NCBI RefSeq assembly: GCF_010669225.1 | Contig: NZ_CP048627.1 | Coordinates: 806,001-870,000, forward strand | Direction: 5' to 3' | DNA length: 64,000 nucleotides | Origin: Megamonas funiformis | GTDB lineage: Bacteria > Bacillota > Negativicutes > Selenomonadales > Selenomonadaceae | Part shown: positions 47,931 to 58,185 of the stretch, piece by piece | Layout of the letters: the number at the start of each line of letters is the position of its first letter | Numbering within the stretch: the first letter of the stretch is position 1 | Translations under genes and position numbers: made by a program | Notes under the pieces: model-generated | What the model was told of the DNA's origin: nothing | What the model saw: only the letters and a program-made list of their open reading frames with translations | Databases searched by the model: none

Positions 47931-48659
47931 ATGGCAGTTATTTCCATGAAACAATTATTAGAAGCAGGCGTTCATTTCGGTCATCAGACTAGACGTTGGA
48001 ACCCTAAAATGGCTCCATACATTTTCACAGAACGCAATGGTATTTACATTATCGATTTACAGAAAACTGTAAAAAAAGTTGACGAAGCTTATGATTTCTT
48101 ACGTAGCGTTGCTGAAGAAGGCAAAAGCATTCTTTTCGTAGGTACTAAAAAACAGGCTCAAGAAGCTGTTAAAGAAGAAGCTTTAAAATCCGGCATGTTC
48201 TATGTTAACGAAAGATGGCTCGGTGGTATGATGACTAACTTCGCTACTATCCGTAAAAGCATCAATCGTTTAAAAGAACTTGAAGCTATGGAAGAAGATG
48301 GAACTTTTGAAGTTCTTAGCAAAAAAGAAGTTCTTGCTTTAAAACGTGAACAAGAAAAACTTGAAAAATCTCTTGGCGGTATTAAAGACATGGAAGAATT
48401 ACCAGGCGCTTTATTTATCGTTGATCCACGTAAAGAAAGAATTGCTGTAGCAGAAGCTAAAAAACTTAACATTCCAATCGTTGCAATCGTTGATACAAAC
48501 TGCGATCCAGACGAAATTGACTATGTAATTCCTGGTAACGATGATGCTATCCGTGCTGTTAAACTTTTAACTTCCCGTATGGCTGACGCTGTTATCGAAG
48601 GTCGTCAAGGTGAAGCTGGCGAAGTAGTAGAAGTTGCTACTAGCGAAGACGCTGAATAA
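47931..48659 (+). CDS. rpsB: 30S ribosomal protein S2
   Basis: Small-subunit protein, 242 residues. Recognised by [48 protein letters not shown] and the [24 protein letters not shown] block. Codon use is markedly richer in C-ending codons than neighbouring genes, as expected of a highly expressed gene. ATG 47931 has AGGAGG 9 bases upstream. It is separated from tsf by an attenuator-like hairpin. Confidence 0.98.
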   Translation: MAVISMKQLLEAGVHFGHQTRRWNPKMAPYIFTERNGIYIIDLQKTVKKVDEAYDFLRSVAEEGKSILFVGTKKQAQEAVKEEALKSGMFYVNERWLGGMMTNFATIRKSINRLKELEAMEEDGTFEVLSKKEVLALKREQEKLEKSLGGIKDMEELPGALFIVDPRKERIAVAEAKKLNIPIVAIVDTNCDPDEIDYVIPGNDDAIRAVKLLTSRMADAVIEGRQGEAGEVVEVATSEDAE

Positions 48660-48691
48660 TTTTAGTTAATTTTAAATTTATATAACAATTA

Positions 48692-48721
48692 AAAAGGTAA
48701 GGGCCCAAACCCTTGCCTTTT
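48692..48721 (+). terminator. Attenuator between rpsB and tsf
   Basis: AAAAGG-T-AAGGG (48692-48703) pairs with CCCTT-G-CCTTTT (48710-48721). Partial termination here would give more S2 than EF-Ts messages, as known in other bacteria. Confidence 0.8.
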
Positions 48722-48743
48722 ATTGACTAAGGAGGAAATATTA

Positions 48744-49391
48744 ATGGCTATTACTGCAGCATTAGTAAAAGAATTACGTGAAAAAACTGGTGCAGGTATG
48801 ATGGACTGTAAAAAAGCTCTTTCTGCAACTGACGGTGATATGGACAAAGCAATTGACTTTTTAAGAGAAAAAGGTCTTGCTTCCGCAGCTAAAAAAGCTG
48901 GTCGTGTAGCAGCTGAAGGTGTTGTAACATCTTATATTCATGCTGGTGGACGTATCGGTGTATTAGTAGAAGTTAACTGCGAAACTGACTTCGTTGCTGG
49001 TACTCCTGAATTCCAGGATTTCGCTCGTGATATTGCTATGCAGATTGCTGCTGCTAACCCAACTTGCGTACGTCGTGAAGAAGTAGATCCAGCAGCTATC
49101 GAACATGAACGTCAAGTTCTTCGTGAACAAGCTATTAATGAAGGCAAACCTGAAAAAATCGTTGAAAGAATGGTTGAAGGTCGTCTCGAAAAATATTATA
49201 AAGAAGTATGTCTTTTAGATCAGCCATACATTAAAGATGCAGATGTTACAATTTCTGACCTTGTAAAAGGCAAAATTGCTAAAATCGGTGAAAATATCTC
49301 CATTCGTCGTTTCGTAAGATATCAACTTGGTGAAGGTATTGAAAAGAAAGCTGATAACTTTGTAGAAGAAGTTATGGCAGCTGTTAAATAA
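48744..49391 (+). CDS. tsf: Elongation factor Ts
   Basis: Nucleotide-exchange factor for EF-Tu, 215 residues; the shorter form of the family found in several Gram-positive groups and thermophiles. Marks are [21 protein letters not shown], the [10 protein letters not shown] motif and the repeat-like [18 protein letters not shown] use ATG 48744, 7 bases after GGAGG, since the in-frame ATG at 48723 overlaps the attenuator tail and would add residues not usual for EF-Ts. Confidence 0.97.
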   Translation: MAITAALVKELREKTGAGMMDCKKALSATDGDMDKAIDFLREKGLASAAKKAGRVAAEGVVTSYIHAGGRIGVLVEVNCETDFVAGTPEFQDFARDIAMQIAAANPTCVRREEVDPAAIEHERQVLREQAINEGKPEKIVERMVEGRLEKYYKEVCLLDQPYIKDADVTISDLVKGKIAKIGENISIRRFVRYQLGEGIEKKADNFVEEVMAAVK

Positions 49392-49411
49392 TTTCATTAT
49401 GAAATACAAAG

Positions 49412-49438
49412 AGAGAACACTTCGGTGTTCTCTTTTTT
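49412..49438 (+). terminator. Terminator of rpsB-tsf
   Basis: AGAGAACAC (49412-49420), TTCG tetraloop, GTGTTCTCT (49425-49433), then T-run. Very stable. Confidence 0.95.
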
Positions 49439-49509
49439 GTAATAAGATAAAATTAGTATAAAAATTAGATATAGAAAAAAATTATAATGTCTACCGTTTG
49501 CCATAGATA

Positions 49510-49520
49510 TATGATAAAAT
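49510..49520 (+). promoter_or_regulatory. Extended -10 promoter of the pyrH operon
   Basis: TATG-A-TAAAAT, 54 bases before the start codon. No -35 at 17 bases; TTGCCA at 49498-49503 is too close (11-base spacer) unless it acts differently. Confidence 0.5.
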
Positions 49521-49522
49521 AA

Positions 49523-50298
<776 letters not shown>

Positions 50299-50299
<1 letters not shown>

Positions 50300-50856
50300 T
50301 GATTAAAGAAGTAATAGCTAAAAATGAAGAGCGTATGAAAAAAACTTTAAGTGCAGCAAAATCTGAATTTGTTTCTCTTCGTGCAGGCCGTGCAACTCCT
50401 GCATTATTAGATAAAGTAATGGTAGAATATTACGGTTCTTTAGTACCAGTAAATCAGGTAGGTAATATCTCTGTTCCTGAACCTCGTATGATTTTAATTC
50501 AACCATGGGAAAAACCAATGCTTCATGAAATTGAAAAAGCGATTACAAGATCTGACCTTGGTCTTAGTCCAAATAATGATGGTACAGTAATTCGTTTAAA
50601 TATACCTCAGCTCACTGAAGAACGTCGTACTGACCTTGTAAAAACATTGAATAAACGTGCAGAAGAATCTAAAGTATCTGTTCGTAATATTCGCCGTGAT
50701 GCTAATGAAGCTATTAAAAAATTAGAAAAAGCAAAATCTATCACAGAAGATGATGCTAAAAAAGCTCAAGAAGATATTCAAAAAATTGTAGATAAATATA
50801 TTAAAGAAATCGATATTGCTAGAGCGGAAAAAGAAAAAGAAATAATGGAAGTTTGA
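50299..50856 (+). CDS. frr: Ribosome recycling factor
   Basis: Splits post-termination ribosomes with EF-G; 185 residues as usual. Recognised by LRAGRATPALLDKVMVEYYG, ILIQPWEKPML and the C-terminal helix pair VRNIRRDANEAIKKLEK. TAATG overlap with pyrH. Followed in four bases by a small gene of unknown function. Confidence 0.97.
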
Positions 50857-50860
50857 TTGT

Positions 50861-51061
50861 ATGGAATATTTAGGATTGCCAGCTGTTGAGGCTATAGAGC
50901 GATTAAATTCTAGAAATATAAAATTTAAAATGAACTATACTGTGCCAATGAGAGGCTATTTTAAAGTTGATGATAGTAAACTATATATTGTCAGAGTAAA
51001 AGTTTTAGATGATAATGTATTAGAGCTTACAGCTGCTGCCAAGATGCGAAAGGAGGTGTAA
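50861..51061 (+). CDS. Small conserved-looking protein of unknown function
   Basis: 66 residues, no signal or membrane segment. The start EYLGLPAVEAIERLNSR resembles one half of a PASTA repeat, but the match is weak. It is packed between frr (4-base gap) and a ferredoxin gene (3-base gap), so it is almost certainly translated in this operon. Lack of cysteines argues against a cluster-binding protein. I do not recognise a function; a role with the ferredoxin or in translation/envelope synthesis is only a guess from position. Confidence 0.65.
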   Translation: MEYLGLPAVEAIERLNSRNIKFKMNYTVPMRGYFKVDDSKLYIVRVKVLDDNVLELTAAAKMRKEV

Positions 51062-51064
51062 TAG

Positions 51065-51232
51065 ATGGCTTATAAAATTACTGATGATTGCATTTCTTGC
51101 GGTGCTTGCGCAGGTACTTGCCCTGTAGGCGCTATTTCTGAAGGTGAAAACCATTATGAAATTGATGCAGATATGTGTGTAGAATGTGGTGCATGTCAAG
51201 CTGGTTGTCCAGCAGGTGCTATTGAAGCATAA
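51065..51232 (+). CDS. 2[4Fe-4S] ferredoxin
   Basis: A 55-residue clostridial-type ferredoxin with two complete cluster motifs, CISCGACAGTCPVGA and CVECGACQAGCPAGA. ATG 51065 is preceded by AAAGGAGGTG. It serves as a low-potential electron carrier for enzymes such as pyruvate:ferredoxin oxidoreductase, hydrogenase or the bifurcating lactate dehydrogenase encoded elsewhere in the window. The downstream isoprenoid enzyme IspG also needs low-potential electrons, which may explain the location (inference). Confidence 0.97.
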   Translation: MAYKITDDCISCGACAGTCPVGAISEGENHYEIDADMCVECGACQAGCPAGAIEA

Positions 51233-51261
51233 TTGTTTTATTAGCAATAAGCACTGGAAAG

Positions 51262-51290
51262 GCCCCTCTAAAGAGGGGCTTATTTCTTAT
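51262..51290 (+). terminator. Terminator or attenuator after the ferredoxin gene
   Basis: GCCCCTC (51262-51268), TAAA loop, GAGGGGC (51273-51279), then a T-rich tail. Strong GC stem in an AT-rich setting, likely reducing transcription into uppS and beyond. Confidence 0.82.
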
Positions 51291-51315
51291 ATTTTATGTG
51301 GAAGGGGCTTCTAGT

Positions 51316-52092
51316 ATGCTCAAAAAAATATTTTCTTCTAAAAAAGAAAAAAGAGATATTTCTATAGATAAACAATTAGATTTAAATAAATTACCACAAC
51401 ATGTTGGTATAATTATGGATGGAAATGGTCGCTGGGCTACTGGAAAGGGTTTAATTAGAACATCTGGACATAAAGCTGGCGTGAAAACACTAAAAAAAAT
51501 TCTTAAAACTTGTATAAAATATAATATACCTATTTTAACAGTATATGCATTTTCTACTGAAAATTGGAAAAGACCAATGACAGAAGTTAATTTTCTGATG
51601 AATTTATTTTCTAGTTTTTTAGCAGAACAAATTGATGAAATGTGTGAAGATAATGTACGTATTCACTTTATTGGAAGAGTTGATGAATTACCAGGCAATT
51701 TACCAAATGAATTACATGCAGCAGAAGAACGCACTAAAAATAATACTGGTGTAAGATTTAATGTTGCTGTAAATTATGGTGGTAGAGATGAGATTGTAAC
51801 AGCAGTAAAAAATATAGCTAGTGAAGTACAATCAGGTGATTTATCTATTGATAAAATTGATGATAAAGTGATTGACGATAATTTATATACAAAAGATTTG
51901 CCACCTGTAGATTTAATGATTAGAACAAGTGGCGATATACGATTGAGTAATTTCTTATTATGGCAGGCAGCGTATGCCGAATTTTGGTTTACAAAGACAA
52001 ATTGGCCAGATTTTTCTTCTGAAGAATTTCTTCAAGCAATTGTTGATTTTCAAAAGAGAGATAGAAGATTTGGTGGTTTGAGTAGCAAATAA
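51316..52092 (+). CDS. uppS: Undecaprenyl diphosphate synthase
   Basis: Cis-prenyltransferase making the C55 lipid carrier for peptidoglycan and O-antigen; 258 residues. The catalytic Asp35 lies in GIIMDGNGRWA; the C-terminal DLMIRTSGDIRLSNFLLWQ and EFWFTKTNWPDF blocks bind substrate. ATG 51316 follows GAAGGGG at 8 bases; GTG 51298 is upstream of that site. The first 26 residues form a basic extension beyond the family core. Confidence 0.96.
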   Translation: MLKKIFSSKKEKRDISIDKQLDLNKLPQHVGIIMDGNGRWATGKGLIRTSGHKAGVKTLKKILKTCIKYNIPILTVYAFSTENWKRPMTEVNFLMNLFSSFLAEQIDEMCEDNVRIHFIGRVDELPGNLPNELHAAEERTKNNTGVRFNVAVNYGGRDEIVTAVKNIASEVQSGDLSIDKIDDKVIDDNLYTKDLPPVDLMIRTSGDIRLSNFLLWQAAYAEFWFTKTNWPDFSSEEFLQAIVDFQKRDRRFGGLSSK

Positions 52093-52116
52093 TTATATTT
52101 AGGGCGGTGGAAGATT

Positions 52117-52941
52117 TTGCTAACGCGAATTATCAGTGGAATTATTGGTATGATAATAGCTACAGGTGTAATTCAAATAGGGGGTTCATTATTTATAGCA
52201 GTTTCTATATTACTTGCTTGTCTTGCTTGGCGAGAATATGTAAATGCTTTTGCCCATAAGAATTATAATATACCATTGTTTTGGGGCTTATTGATTATTT
52301 GTTTTATGGTATTAAGTGGATATATGGCTAATAATATTGCATTTGGTATTGTAGTAGCTATATTTGTTTCCTTAATGAATATGATATTTAATCATAAGCA
52401 TTTTTCTGTGTTAGATGGTTGTATTACTTTAGCAGGAACAATGTATATAGCTATTCCTTTTTATCATTTAATAATGCTTAGAATGATTGAGAATTCAACT
52501 ATTTTAGCGACAAATAGTCTTTTAGGAGAATTTTCTGTAGGTTGTATTTTAATATGGCTTACTTTTATTGGTACATGGGCTAGTGATAGTTTTGCTTATT
52601 TTGTAGGTTGTAGTATAGGTAAACATCGTTTATGTCCAGAAATCAGTCCTAAAAAAAGCGTTGAAGGTTTTGTTGGCGGAATTTTAGGTTCAATGATATG
52701 TGTAGGTCTTTTAGGCAATTATTTTAATTTTGATATGATGATTATGTTATTAATGGGTGCATTGATAGCAATTATTGGTACATTTGGCGATTTAGTAGAG
52801 TCTTGTATTAAAAGATTTGTAGGTATCAAAGATTCAGGTACTTTAATTCCAGGTCATGGTGGCGTGTTAGATAGATTTGATAGTTTATTATTTACAGCAC
52901 CGCTCGTTTATTATATAGCAATATTTTTATTAGATATTTAA
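52117..52941 (+). CDS. cdsA: Phosphatidate cytidylyltransferase
   Basis: Makes CDP-diacylglycerol for all phospholipids; integral membrane protein of 274 residues with about eight helices. The signature near the C-terminus reads KRFVGIKDSGTLIPGHGG then LDRFDSLLF. It begins at TTG 52117 with GGGCGGTGG upstream. Same order as in Bacillus between uppS and dxr. Confidence 0.95.
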   Translation: MLTRIISGIIGMIIATGVIQIGGSLFIAVSILLACLAWREYVNAFAHKNYNIPLFWGLLIICFMVLSGYMANNIAFGIVVAIFVSLMNMIFNHKHFSVLDGCITLAGTMYIAIPFYHLIMLRMIENSTILATNSLLGEFSVGCILIWLTFIGTWASDSFAYFVGCSIGKHRLCPEISPKKSVEGFVGGILGSMICVGLLGNYFNFDMMIMLLMGALIAIIGTFGDLVESCIKRFVGIKDSGTLIPGHGGVLDRFDSLLFTAPLVYYIAIFLLDI

Positions 52942-52959
52942 GGTAAAGGATATAATATA

Positions 52960-54111
52960 ATGAAAAAAATTGCAGTATTAGGTTCAACTGGTTCAATTGG
53001 AACTCAAACTTTAGATGTAGTTAGAAATCATAGTGATTTCTTGAAAATTGAAGTTTTAGCGGCTAATAATAATGATGAATTATTAGAACAGCAAATAAAT
53101 GAATTTAAACCAGCTATGGCGATTTTGCATAATAAAGAAGCTTATGAAAAATTAAAAGCTCGTTATGTAGGAGAAACTAAATTATATTATGGAGAAGAAG
53201 GATTAATCGAAGGGGCTACTACAGATAAAATTGATACAGTAGTTACTTCATTAATGGGTTTTGCAGGTCTTCGTCCAACTATGAGAGCCATTGAAGCTGG
53301 TAAAAATATCGCACTAGCTAATAAGGAAACTTTAGTAGTAGCTGGTGATTTAGTTATGAAAAAAGCTCGTGAAAAACAGATTGAAATCATGCCGATTGAT
53401 AGTGAACATGGAGCATTATTTCAATGTTTACATGGCGAAGATATGAATAAAGTTGACAAATTATTAGTTACTGCTTCTGGCGGTCCTTTTAGAGGTAAGA
53501 AAATAGAAGATTTAAAAAATGTTTCAGTAAAACAGTGCTTAAGTCATCCAACATGGAAAATGGGACGCAAGATTACTATTGATAGCGCATCTTTGATGAA
53601 TAAAGGCTTAGAAGTAATTGAAGCAAAACAATTATATAATGTGGATTATGATAAAATTCAGGTAGTAGTTCACCCACAAAGTATTATTCATTCTATGGTG
53701 CAATATGTGGACGGATCAGTTATTGCTCAATTAGGTTCAACTGATATGAGACTTCCTATACAATATGCACTTACTTATCCAGAAAGAATGGTTTGTCCTG
53801 CTGAAAAATTAGATTTTTGGCAAATGAAAGATTTAACTTTTGAAAAGCCAGATACAGACACATTTAGAGGTCTTGCTTTAGCGTATGAAGCAGGAAAAAT
53901 AGGCGGTTCTATGCCTTGTGTGATGAATGCTACCAATGAAATTGCTGTAGAAGCTTTCTTAAATGAAAAGATTAGTTTCTTAGATATTTATGATATAATA
54001 GAAGAAGCTATGCAATCTCATATAACTTTGATAGAACCAGAACTTGAAGATTTATTTGAAATTGATAGCAATATTCGTAAGCAAGTAAAGGAGAAGATTT
54101 ATAAGTGTTAA
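52960..54111 (+). CDS. dxr: 1-deoxy-D-xylulose 5-phosphate reductoisomerase
   Basis: Second enzyme of the MEP isoprenoid pathway; NADPH-dependent, 383 residues. NADPH motif GSTGSIGTQTL (residues 8-18), metal site IDSEHGALFQC, the flexible loop and HPTWKMGRKITIDSASLMN block are intact. It overlaps rseP by 7 bases. With ispG in the same operon it supplies isoprenoid units for UppS. Confidence 0.96.
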   Translation: MKKIAVLGSTGSIGTQTLDVVRNHSDFLKIEVLAANNNDELLEQQINEFKPAMAILHNKEAYEKLKARYVGETKLYYGEEGLIEGATTDKIDTVVTSLMGFAGLRPTMRAIEAGKNIALANKETLVVAGDLVMKKAREKQIEIMPIDSEHGALFQCLHGEDMNKVDKLLVTASGGPFRGKKIEDLKNVSVKQCLSHPTWKMGRKITIDSASLMNKGLEVIEAKQLYNVDYDKIQVVVHPQSIIHSMVQYVDGSVIAQLGSTDMRLPIQYALTYPERMVCPAEKLDFWQMKDLTFEKPDTDTFRGLALAYEAGKIGGSMPCVMNATNEIAVEAFLNEKISFLDIYDIIEEAMQSHITLIEPELEDLFEIDSNIRKQVKEKIYKC

Positions 54112-55139
54112 TCAGTGCAATTGCTATTGTATTTGTCTTTGGTTTGCTAGTATTGGTTCATGAATTTGGACATTTTATTACTGCAAAAAAAACTGGTATG
54201 CGTGTAGATGAATTTGCAATTGGTTTTGGTCCTAAATTAGTAAGTACAAAAAGAGGAGAAACAGTATATTCTATAAGAGCTATTCCTCTTGGTGGTTTTA
54301 ATAAAATTGCAGGAATGGAAAAAGGCATGGATGAAGATGCAGGCGATAGAGCGTATTGGGCTCGTCCTGTATGGGCTAGAATGATTGTAATTTTAGCTGG
54401 TTCGATAATGAACTTTATTTTACCTTTTTTGATTTTTGCAGGAGTTTTTTTCTTTAATGGTATACAAACTCCATCAAATGCTCCAGTTTTAGGGCAAGTT
54501 ATTTCTGGAGAAGCAGCAAGTCAAGCTGGCTTAAAAGATGGAGATAAAATTTTAAGCGTAAATGGAGAACAAATTACTTCATGGACAAATTTTGTACAGA
54601 AAGTGCAAAATGCTGATGGAAAAATTTTAAAAATAGAATTTATCCGTGATAATGAACAGATGGCTACTTCTGTTGTGCCAAAATATGATGAACAAGCTAA
54701 GCGTGCTTTGATTGGGGTAACTGCGCCAGTTGATGTAAAAAGTGTAGGTTTTGGTGAATCAATTGCTTTAGCATTTGCTACAGTAGTAAATATTATTTAC
54801 CAAATGTATAGTGGTCTTATTGGCATGATAACAGGTAGTGTTAGTGCGGAATTATCTGGACCAGTGGGTGTAGCTCAAATGACTAGTCAAGCTGCACATT
54901 TAGGTTTAGTTCCATTATTACAATTTGCTGCATTATTGAGTTTGAACTTAGGAGTAATAAATTTATTGCCAATTCCTGCTTTAGATGGCGGACATTTTGT
55001 AGTCTTATTAGTAGAGGCAATTCGTGGTAAGGCTATTGAAGCTAAATATGTGAGAGTAGTGCAAATGGCTGGTATAATTTTATTATTATCCTTGATGTTC
55101 TTCGCTACAGCTCAAGATGTTGGTCGTTTATTTGGTTAA
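54105..55139 (+). CDS. rseP: Site-2 membrane metalloprotease RseP/RasP
   Basis: Intramembrane zinc protease cutting anti-sigma factors and signal peptides; 344 residues. Zinc motif HEFGH at residues 19-23, a PDZ domain at about 115-190 (GEAASQAGLKDGDKILSVNG), and the second metal motif LLPIPALDGGH near residue 295. GTG 54105 starts inside dxr. Four membrane helices are expected. It probably controls an envelope-stress sigma factor (family knowledge). Confidence 0.95.
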   Translation: MLISAIAIVFVFGLLVLVHEFGHFITAKKTGMRVDEFAIGFGPKLVSTKRGETVYSIRAIPLGGFNKIAGMEKGMDEDAGDRAYWARPVWARMIVILAGSIMNFILPFLIFAGVFFFNGIQTPSNAPVLGQVISGEAASQAGLKDGDKILSVNGEQITSWTNFVQKVQNADGKILKIEFIRDNEQMATSVVPKYDEQAKRALIGVTAPVDVKSVGFGESIALAFATVVNIIYQMYSGLIGMITGSVSAELSGPVGVAQMTSQAAHLGLVPLLQFAALLSLNLGVINLLPIPALDGGHFVVLLVEAIRGKAIEAKYVRVVQMAGIILLLSLMFFATAQDVGRLFG

Positions 55140-55176
55140 GAGTTAATAAATACAACATAAAAAGGTGTTGGATATA

Positions 55177-56235
55177 ATGATAAAAAGAAAAATGACACGA
55201 CAAATCAGTATTGGTGATGTGAAAATTGGTGGTGGTGCACCGATTTCTGTGCAATCTATGACTAATACTAAAACAACAGATACAAATGCTACAGTAGCAC
55301 AGATAAAAGCATTAGTAGATGCTGGTTGTGATATTGTTCGTGTAGCTGTACCTGATATGTCAGCAGCTGAAAATATTTACAATATTAAAAGTCAAGTCGA
55401 TGTACCTTTGGTTGCAGATATTCATTTTGATTATCGTCTAGCTTTAAAAGCTATAGAACAAGGTATAGATGCACTTCGTATTAATCCTGGGAATATTGGC
55501 GATGAAGAACGTGTAAAAGCAGTAGTCGAAGCTGCAAAAACAAGAAATATTCCTATACGTATAGGTGTTAATGCAGGTTCACTTGATAAAAAATTGTTGG
55601 CAAAATATGGTAAAGTAACAGCAGAAGCGTTAGTTGAAAGTGCTTTAGAGCATATAAGAATTCTAGAAAAATTAAATTTCTATGATATTAAAATTTCACT
55701 AAAAGCACATGATGTACCATTAACGCTAGATGCTTATCGTTTGATGAGTGAAACAGTGGACTATCCACTTCATTTAGGCATAACAGAAGCAGGCACTGTA
55801 AATACAGGAATTATTAAATCTGCTGTAGGTATAGGTGCTTTACTTGCTGAAGGCATAGGCGATACATTCCGCATTTCTTTGACTGGTGATCCTGTGAATG
55901 AAGTAAAAGTAGCAAATGAAATTTTAAAAGCATTAGGTCTTAAAGAATATGGACCTACACTTATTTCATGTCCTACTTGTGGTCGTTGTAATATTGATTT
56001 ACCAAGTATTGCTGAAAAAGTAGAACAAAGATTGTCAGGAATAACAAAACCTATCAAAGTTGCTGTTATGGGTTGTGTTGTAAATGGCCCAGGTGAAGCC
56101 CGTGATGCTGATATTGGTATCGCTGGTGGAAAAGGTGAAGGATTAGTCTTCCGTAAAGGTGAAGTTATAAATAAAGTACCTGAAGATAAATTAGTAGATG
56201 CTTTATTTGAAGAATTAGATAAACTTATAAAATAA
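55177..56235 (+). CDS. ispG: 4-hydroxy-3-methylbut-2-enyl diphosphate synthase
   Basis: [4Fe-4S] enzyme of the MEP pathway (also called GcpE), about 352 residues. TIM-barrel N-terminal part ([24 protein letters not shown]) and a cluster domain with cysteines in [11 protein letters not shown] and [14 protein letters not shown] 55177 lies 9 bases after AAAAGGTG, so the in-frame GTG 55165, inside that site, is rejected. Requires reduced ferredoxin or flavodoxin; a ferredoxin gene lies 4 kb upstream in the same block. Confidence 0.96.
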   Translation: MIKRKMTRQISIGDVKIGGGAPISVQSMTNTKTTDTNATVAQIKALVDAGCDIVRVAVPDMSAAENIYNIKSQVDVPLVADIHFDYRLALKAIEQGIDALRINPGNIGDEERVKAVVEAAKTRNIPIRIGVNAGSLDKKLLAKYGKVTAEALVESALEHIRILEKLNFYDIKISLKAHDVPLTLDAYRLMSETVDYPLHLGITEAGTVNTGIIKSAVGIGALLAEGIGDTFRISLTGDPVNEVKVANEILKALGLKEYGPTLISCPTCGRCNIDLPSIAEKVEQRLSGITKPIKVAVMGCVVNGPGEARDADIGIAGGKGEGLVFRKGEVINKVPEDKLVDALFEELDKLIK

Positions 56236-56240
56236 AAAAG

Positions 56241-56286
56241 AAGCTGTAATAAAATTTTAGTTTTTAATTTTATTACAGCTTTTTTA
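56241..56286 (+). terminator. Terminator after ispG
   Basis: Perfect 16-bp stem (56241-56256 with 56266-56281) and a T-run. Ends the isoprenoid/envelope operon. Confidence 0.94.
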
Positions 56287-56326
56287 ATGGCAAAGAAGAT
56301 AATGAACATTTTTATTTTAGCTAAAG

Positions 56327-56337
56327 TATGATAGAAT
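56327..56337 (+). promoter_or_regulatory. Extended -10 promoter of proS
   Basis: TATG-A-TAGAAT, 59 bases before the start. The leader is too short for a T-box riboswitch. Confidence 0.55.
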
Positions 56338-56395
56338 ATATAAGTTAATTAATATTGAAAAGGGTTTTTCCCATATATTTTAGGAGGAATTTATA

Positions 56396-58102
56396 GTGCG
56401 TACATCTAAACTTTATGCGCCTACATTGCGTCAGACTCCAGCAGAAGCTGAAGTACCTAGTCATCAGCTAATGCTTAGAGCTGGTTTTATTCGTAAAGTA
56501 GCAGGTGGGGTTTATACATATTTGCCTCTTGCTTGGCGTACTTTACGCAAAATAGAACAAATTATTCGTGAAGAAATGGAAGCTAAAGACGGTCAAGAAT
56601 TAGCTCTTCCAATTGTACAACCTGCTGAACTTTGGAAAGAAACTGGTCGTTGGGAAGTTTTTGGCGAAGAAATGTTCCGTTTAGTGGACAGACATAATCG
56701 TGAATTCTGCCTTGGACCAACACATGAAGAAATTATTACAGATTTAGTACGTAATGAAGTACGTTCTTATAAACAATTACCATTATTGTTATATCAAATT
56801 CAAAATAAATATCGTGATGAAATTCGTCCTCGTTTTGGTCTTATGCGTGGTCGTGAATTTATCATGAAAGATGCTTATTCTTTTGATAAAGATGAAGCAG
56901 GTCTTGATAAATCTTATAAAGATATGTATGATGCATATACAAATATCTTCAATCGTTGTGGTCTTACATTCCGCCCTGTAGAAGCTGATGGCGGTGCTAT
57001 TGGTAATGCTACAACACATGAATTCACTGTATTAGCTGAAACAGGTGAATCTGATATCGTTTACTGTGAAAAATGCGATTATGCAGCAAACGCTGAAAAA
57101 TCCGAATTAAAACCAATTGTTGCACCAGCTGAAGAAGAATTACCACTTGAAAAAGTAAATACTCCTGGTACAAAAACTATTGAAGCTGTAGCTGAATTTT
57201 TAAATACTCCAATTGAAAAAAATATCAAAGCTGTTATTTTCCAAAATGAAAAAGACCAAGTAATCTGTGCATTTGTTCGTGGAGACCATGAAGTAAATGA
57301 TGTAAAATTACAAAATATTACAGGAGCAATCACATTAAAAATGGCAGAAGAGTCTGCTATTCGCGCTATTGGTGGTGTGCCTGGTTTCATGAGTCCAATC
57401 GGTCTTAGCAAAGATGCAATCGTGGTTGTTGATGCTACAGTAATGGAAATGCATAATGCTGTTTGCGGTGCAAATGAAGAAGATTGCCACTATAAAAATG
57501 CTAATCCAAAACGCGATTTCGGTGATGTAATCGTAGCTGATATTCGCCTTATTGCCCAAGGAGACCCATGTCCTCATTGTGGAGCACCAGTAAAAATGAC
57601 TCATGGTATTGAAGTAGGACAAGTATTTAAACTTGGTATAAAATACAGTAAAGCACTTGGTGCTACTTTCCTTGATGAAAATGGTAGAGAAAAACCATTG
57701 ATCATGGGTTGCTATGGTATCGGTGTTAGCCGTACAATGGCAGCTGCTATTGAACAATTCCATGATGATAATGGTATTATTTGGCCTGCATCTATTGCAC
57801 CTTTTGAAGTGGTTATTGTACCTATCAACGCTAAAGATGAAGCTCAAATGCAGATTGCAGAAAAACTTTATGCTGATATGAAAAATGCTGGTATAGATGT
57901 ACTTTTAGATGATAGAAAAGACAGAGCTGGCGTAAAATTTAAAGATGTTGATTTAATTGGCTATCCAGTACGTATTACTGTAAGCCCTAAACTTTTAGAT
58001 GCTAATGAAGTAGAAATTAAAGTTCGCCGTGATGGTGCTACTTCTAATGTAAAAGTTGATGATTGTGCACAAACAGTAAAAGATATGCTTAAAAATCTAT
58101 AA
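56396..58102 (+). CDS. proS: Prolyl-tRNA synthetase with editing domain
   Basis: Class II synthetase of the bacterial type, 568 residues. Motif 2 region [19 protein letters not shown], an inserted INS editing domain at about residues 225-400 that removes mischarged alanine, then motif 3 [17 protein letters not shown] and the anticodon domain. GTG 56396 follows AGGAGGAA. It is a single-gene unit. A YbaK protein, able to clear Cys-tRNA(Pro) in trans, is encoded 0.8 kb away. Confidence 0.97.
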   Translation: MRTSKLYAPTLRQTPAEAEVPSHQLMLRAGFIRKVAGGVYTYLPLAWRTLRKIEQIIREEMEAKDGQELALPIVQPAELWKETGRWEVFGEEMFRLVDRHNREFCLGPTHEEIITDLVRNEVRSYKQLPLLLYQIQNKYRDEIRPRFGLMRGREFIMKDAYSFDKDEAGLDKSYKDMYDAYTNIFNRCGLTFRPVEADGGAIGNATTHEFTVLAETGESDIVYCEKCDYAANAEKSELKPIVAPAEEELPLEKVNTPGTKTIEAVAEFLNTPIEKNIKAVIFQNEKDQVICAFVRGDHEVNDVKLQNITGAITLKMAEESAIRAIGGVPGFMSPIGLSKDAIVVVDATVMEMHNAVCGANEEDCHYKNANPKRDFGDVIVADIRLIAQGDPCPHCGAPVKMTHGIEVGQVFKLGIKYSKALGATFLDENGREKPLIMGCYGIGVSRTMAAAIEQFHDDNGIIWPASIAPFEVVIVPINAKDEAQMQIAEKLYADMKNAGIDVLLDDRKDRAGVKFKDVDLIGYPVRITVSPKLLDANEVEIKVRRDGATSNVKVDDCAQTVKDMLKNL

Positions 58103-58127
58103 TAAATTTTAAGTACGATATTATATA

Positions 58128-58175
58128 AAAAAGCACCTTAAAAGTTAGATTGTTTTTGACTTTTAAGGTGCTTTT
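58128..58175. terminator. Bidirectional terminator between proS and the minus-strand cluster
   Basis: AAAAGCACCTTAAAAGT pairs with ACTTTTAAGGTGCTTTT (58129-58145 with 58159-58175), flanked by A and T runs. Confidence 0.92.
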
Positions 58176-58185
58176 GCTATTTTTA

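Noticed and set aside
55770-56309. A 179-residue minus-strand frame over the end of ispG
   Set aside because: Covers the ispG cluster domain in antisense and runs through the ispG terminator; no start context.
56241-56395. T-box riboswitch before proS
   Set aside because: After the ispG terminator the leader is only about 50 bases and lacks the T-box sequence and specifier stem.
57335-57847. A 170-residue open frame on the minus strand inside proS
   Set aside because: It mirrors the codon pattern of proS, has no ribosome site and lies wholly within a certain gene; odd Cys/His/Asn-rich composition is typical of antisense shadows.
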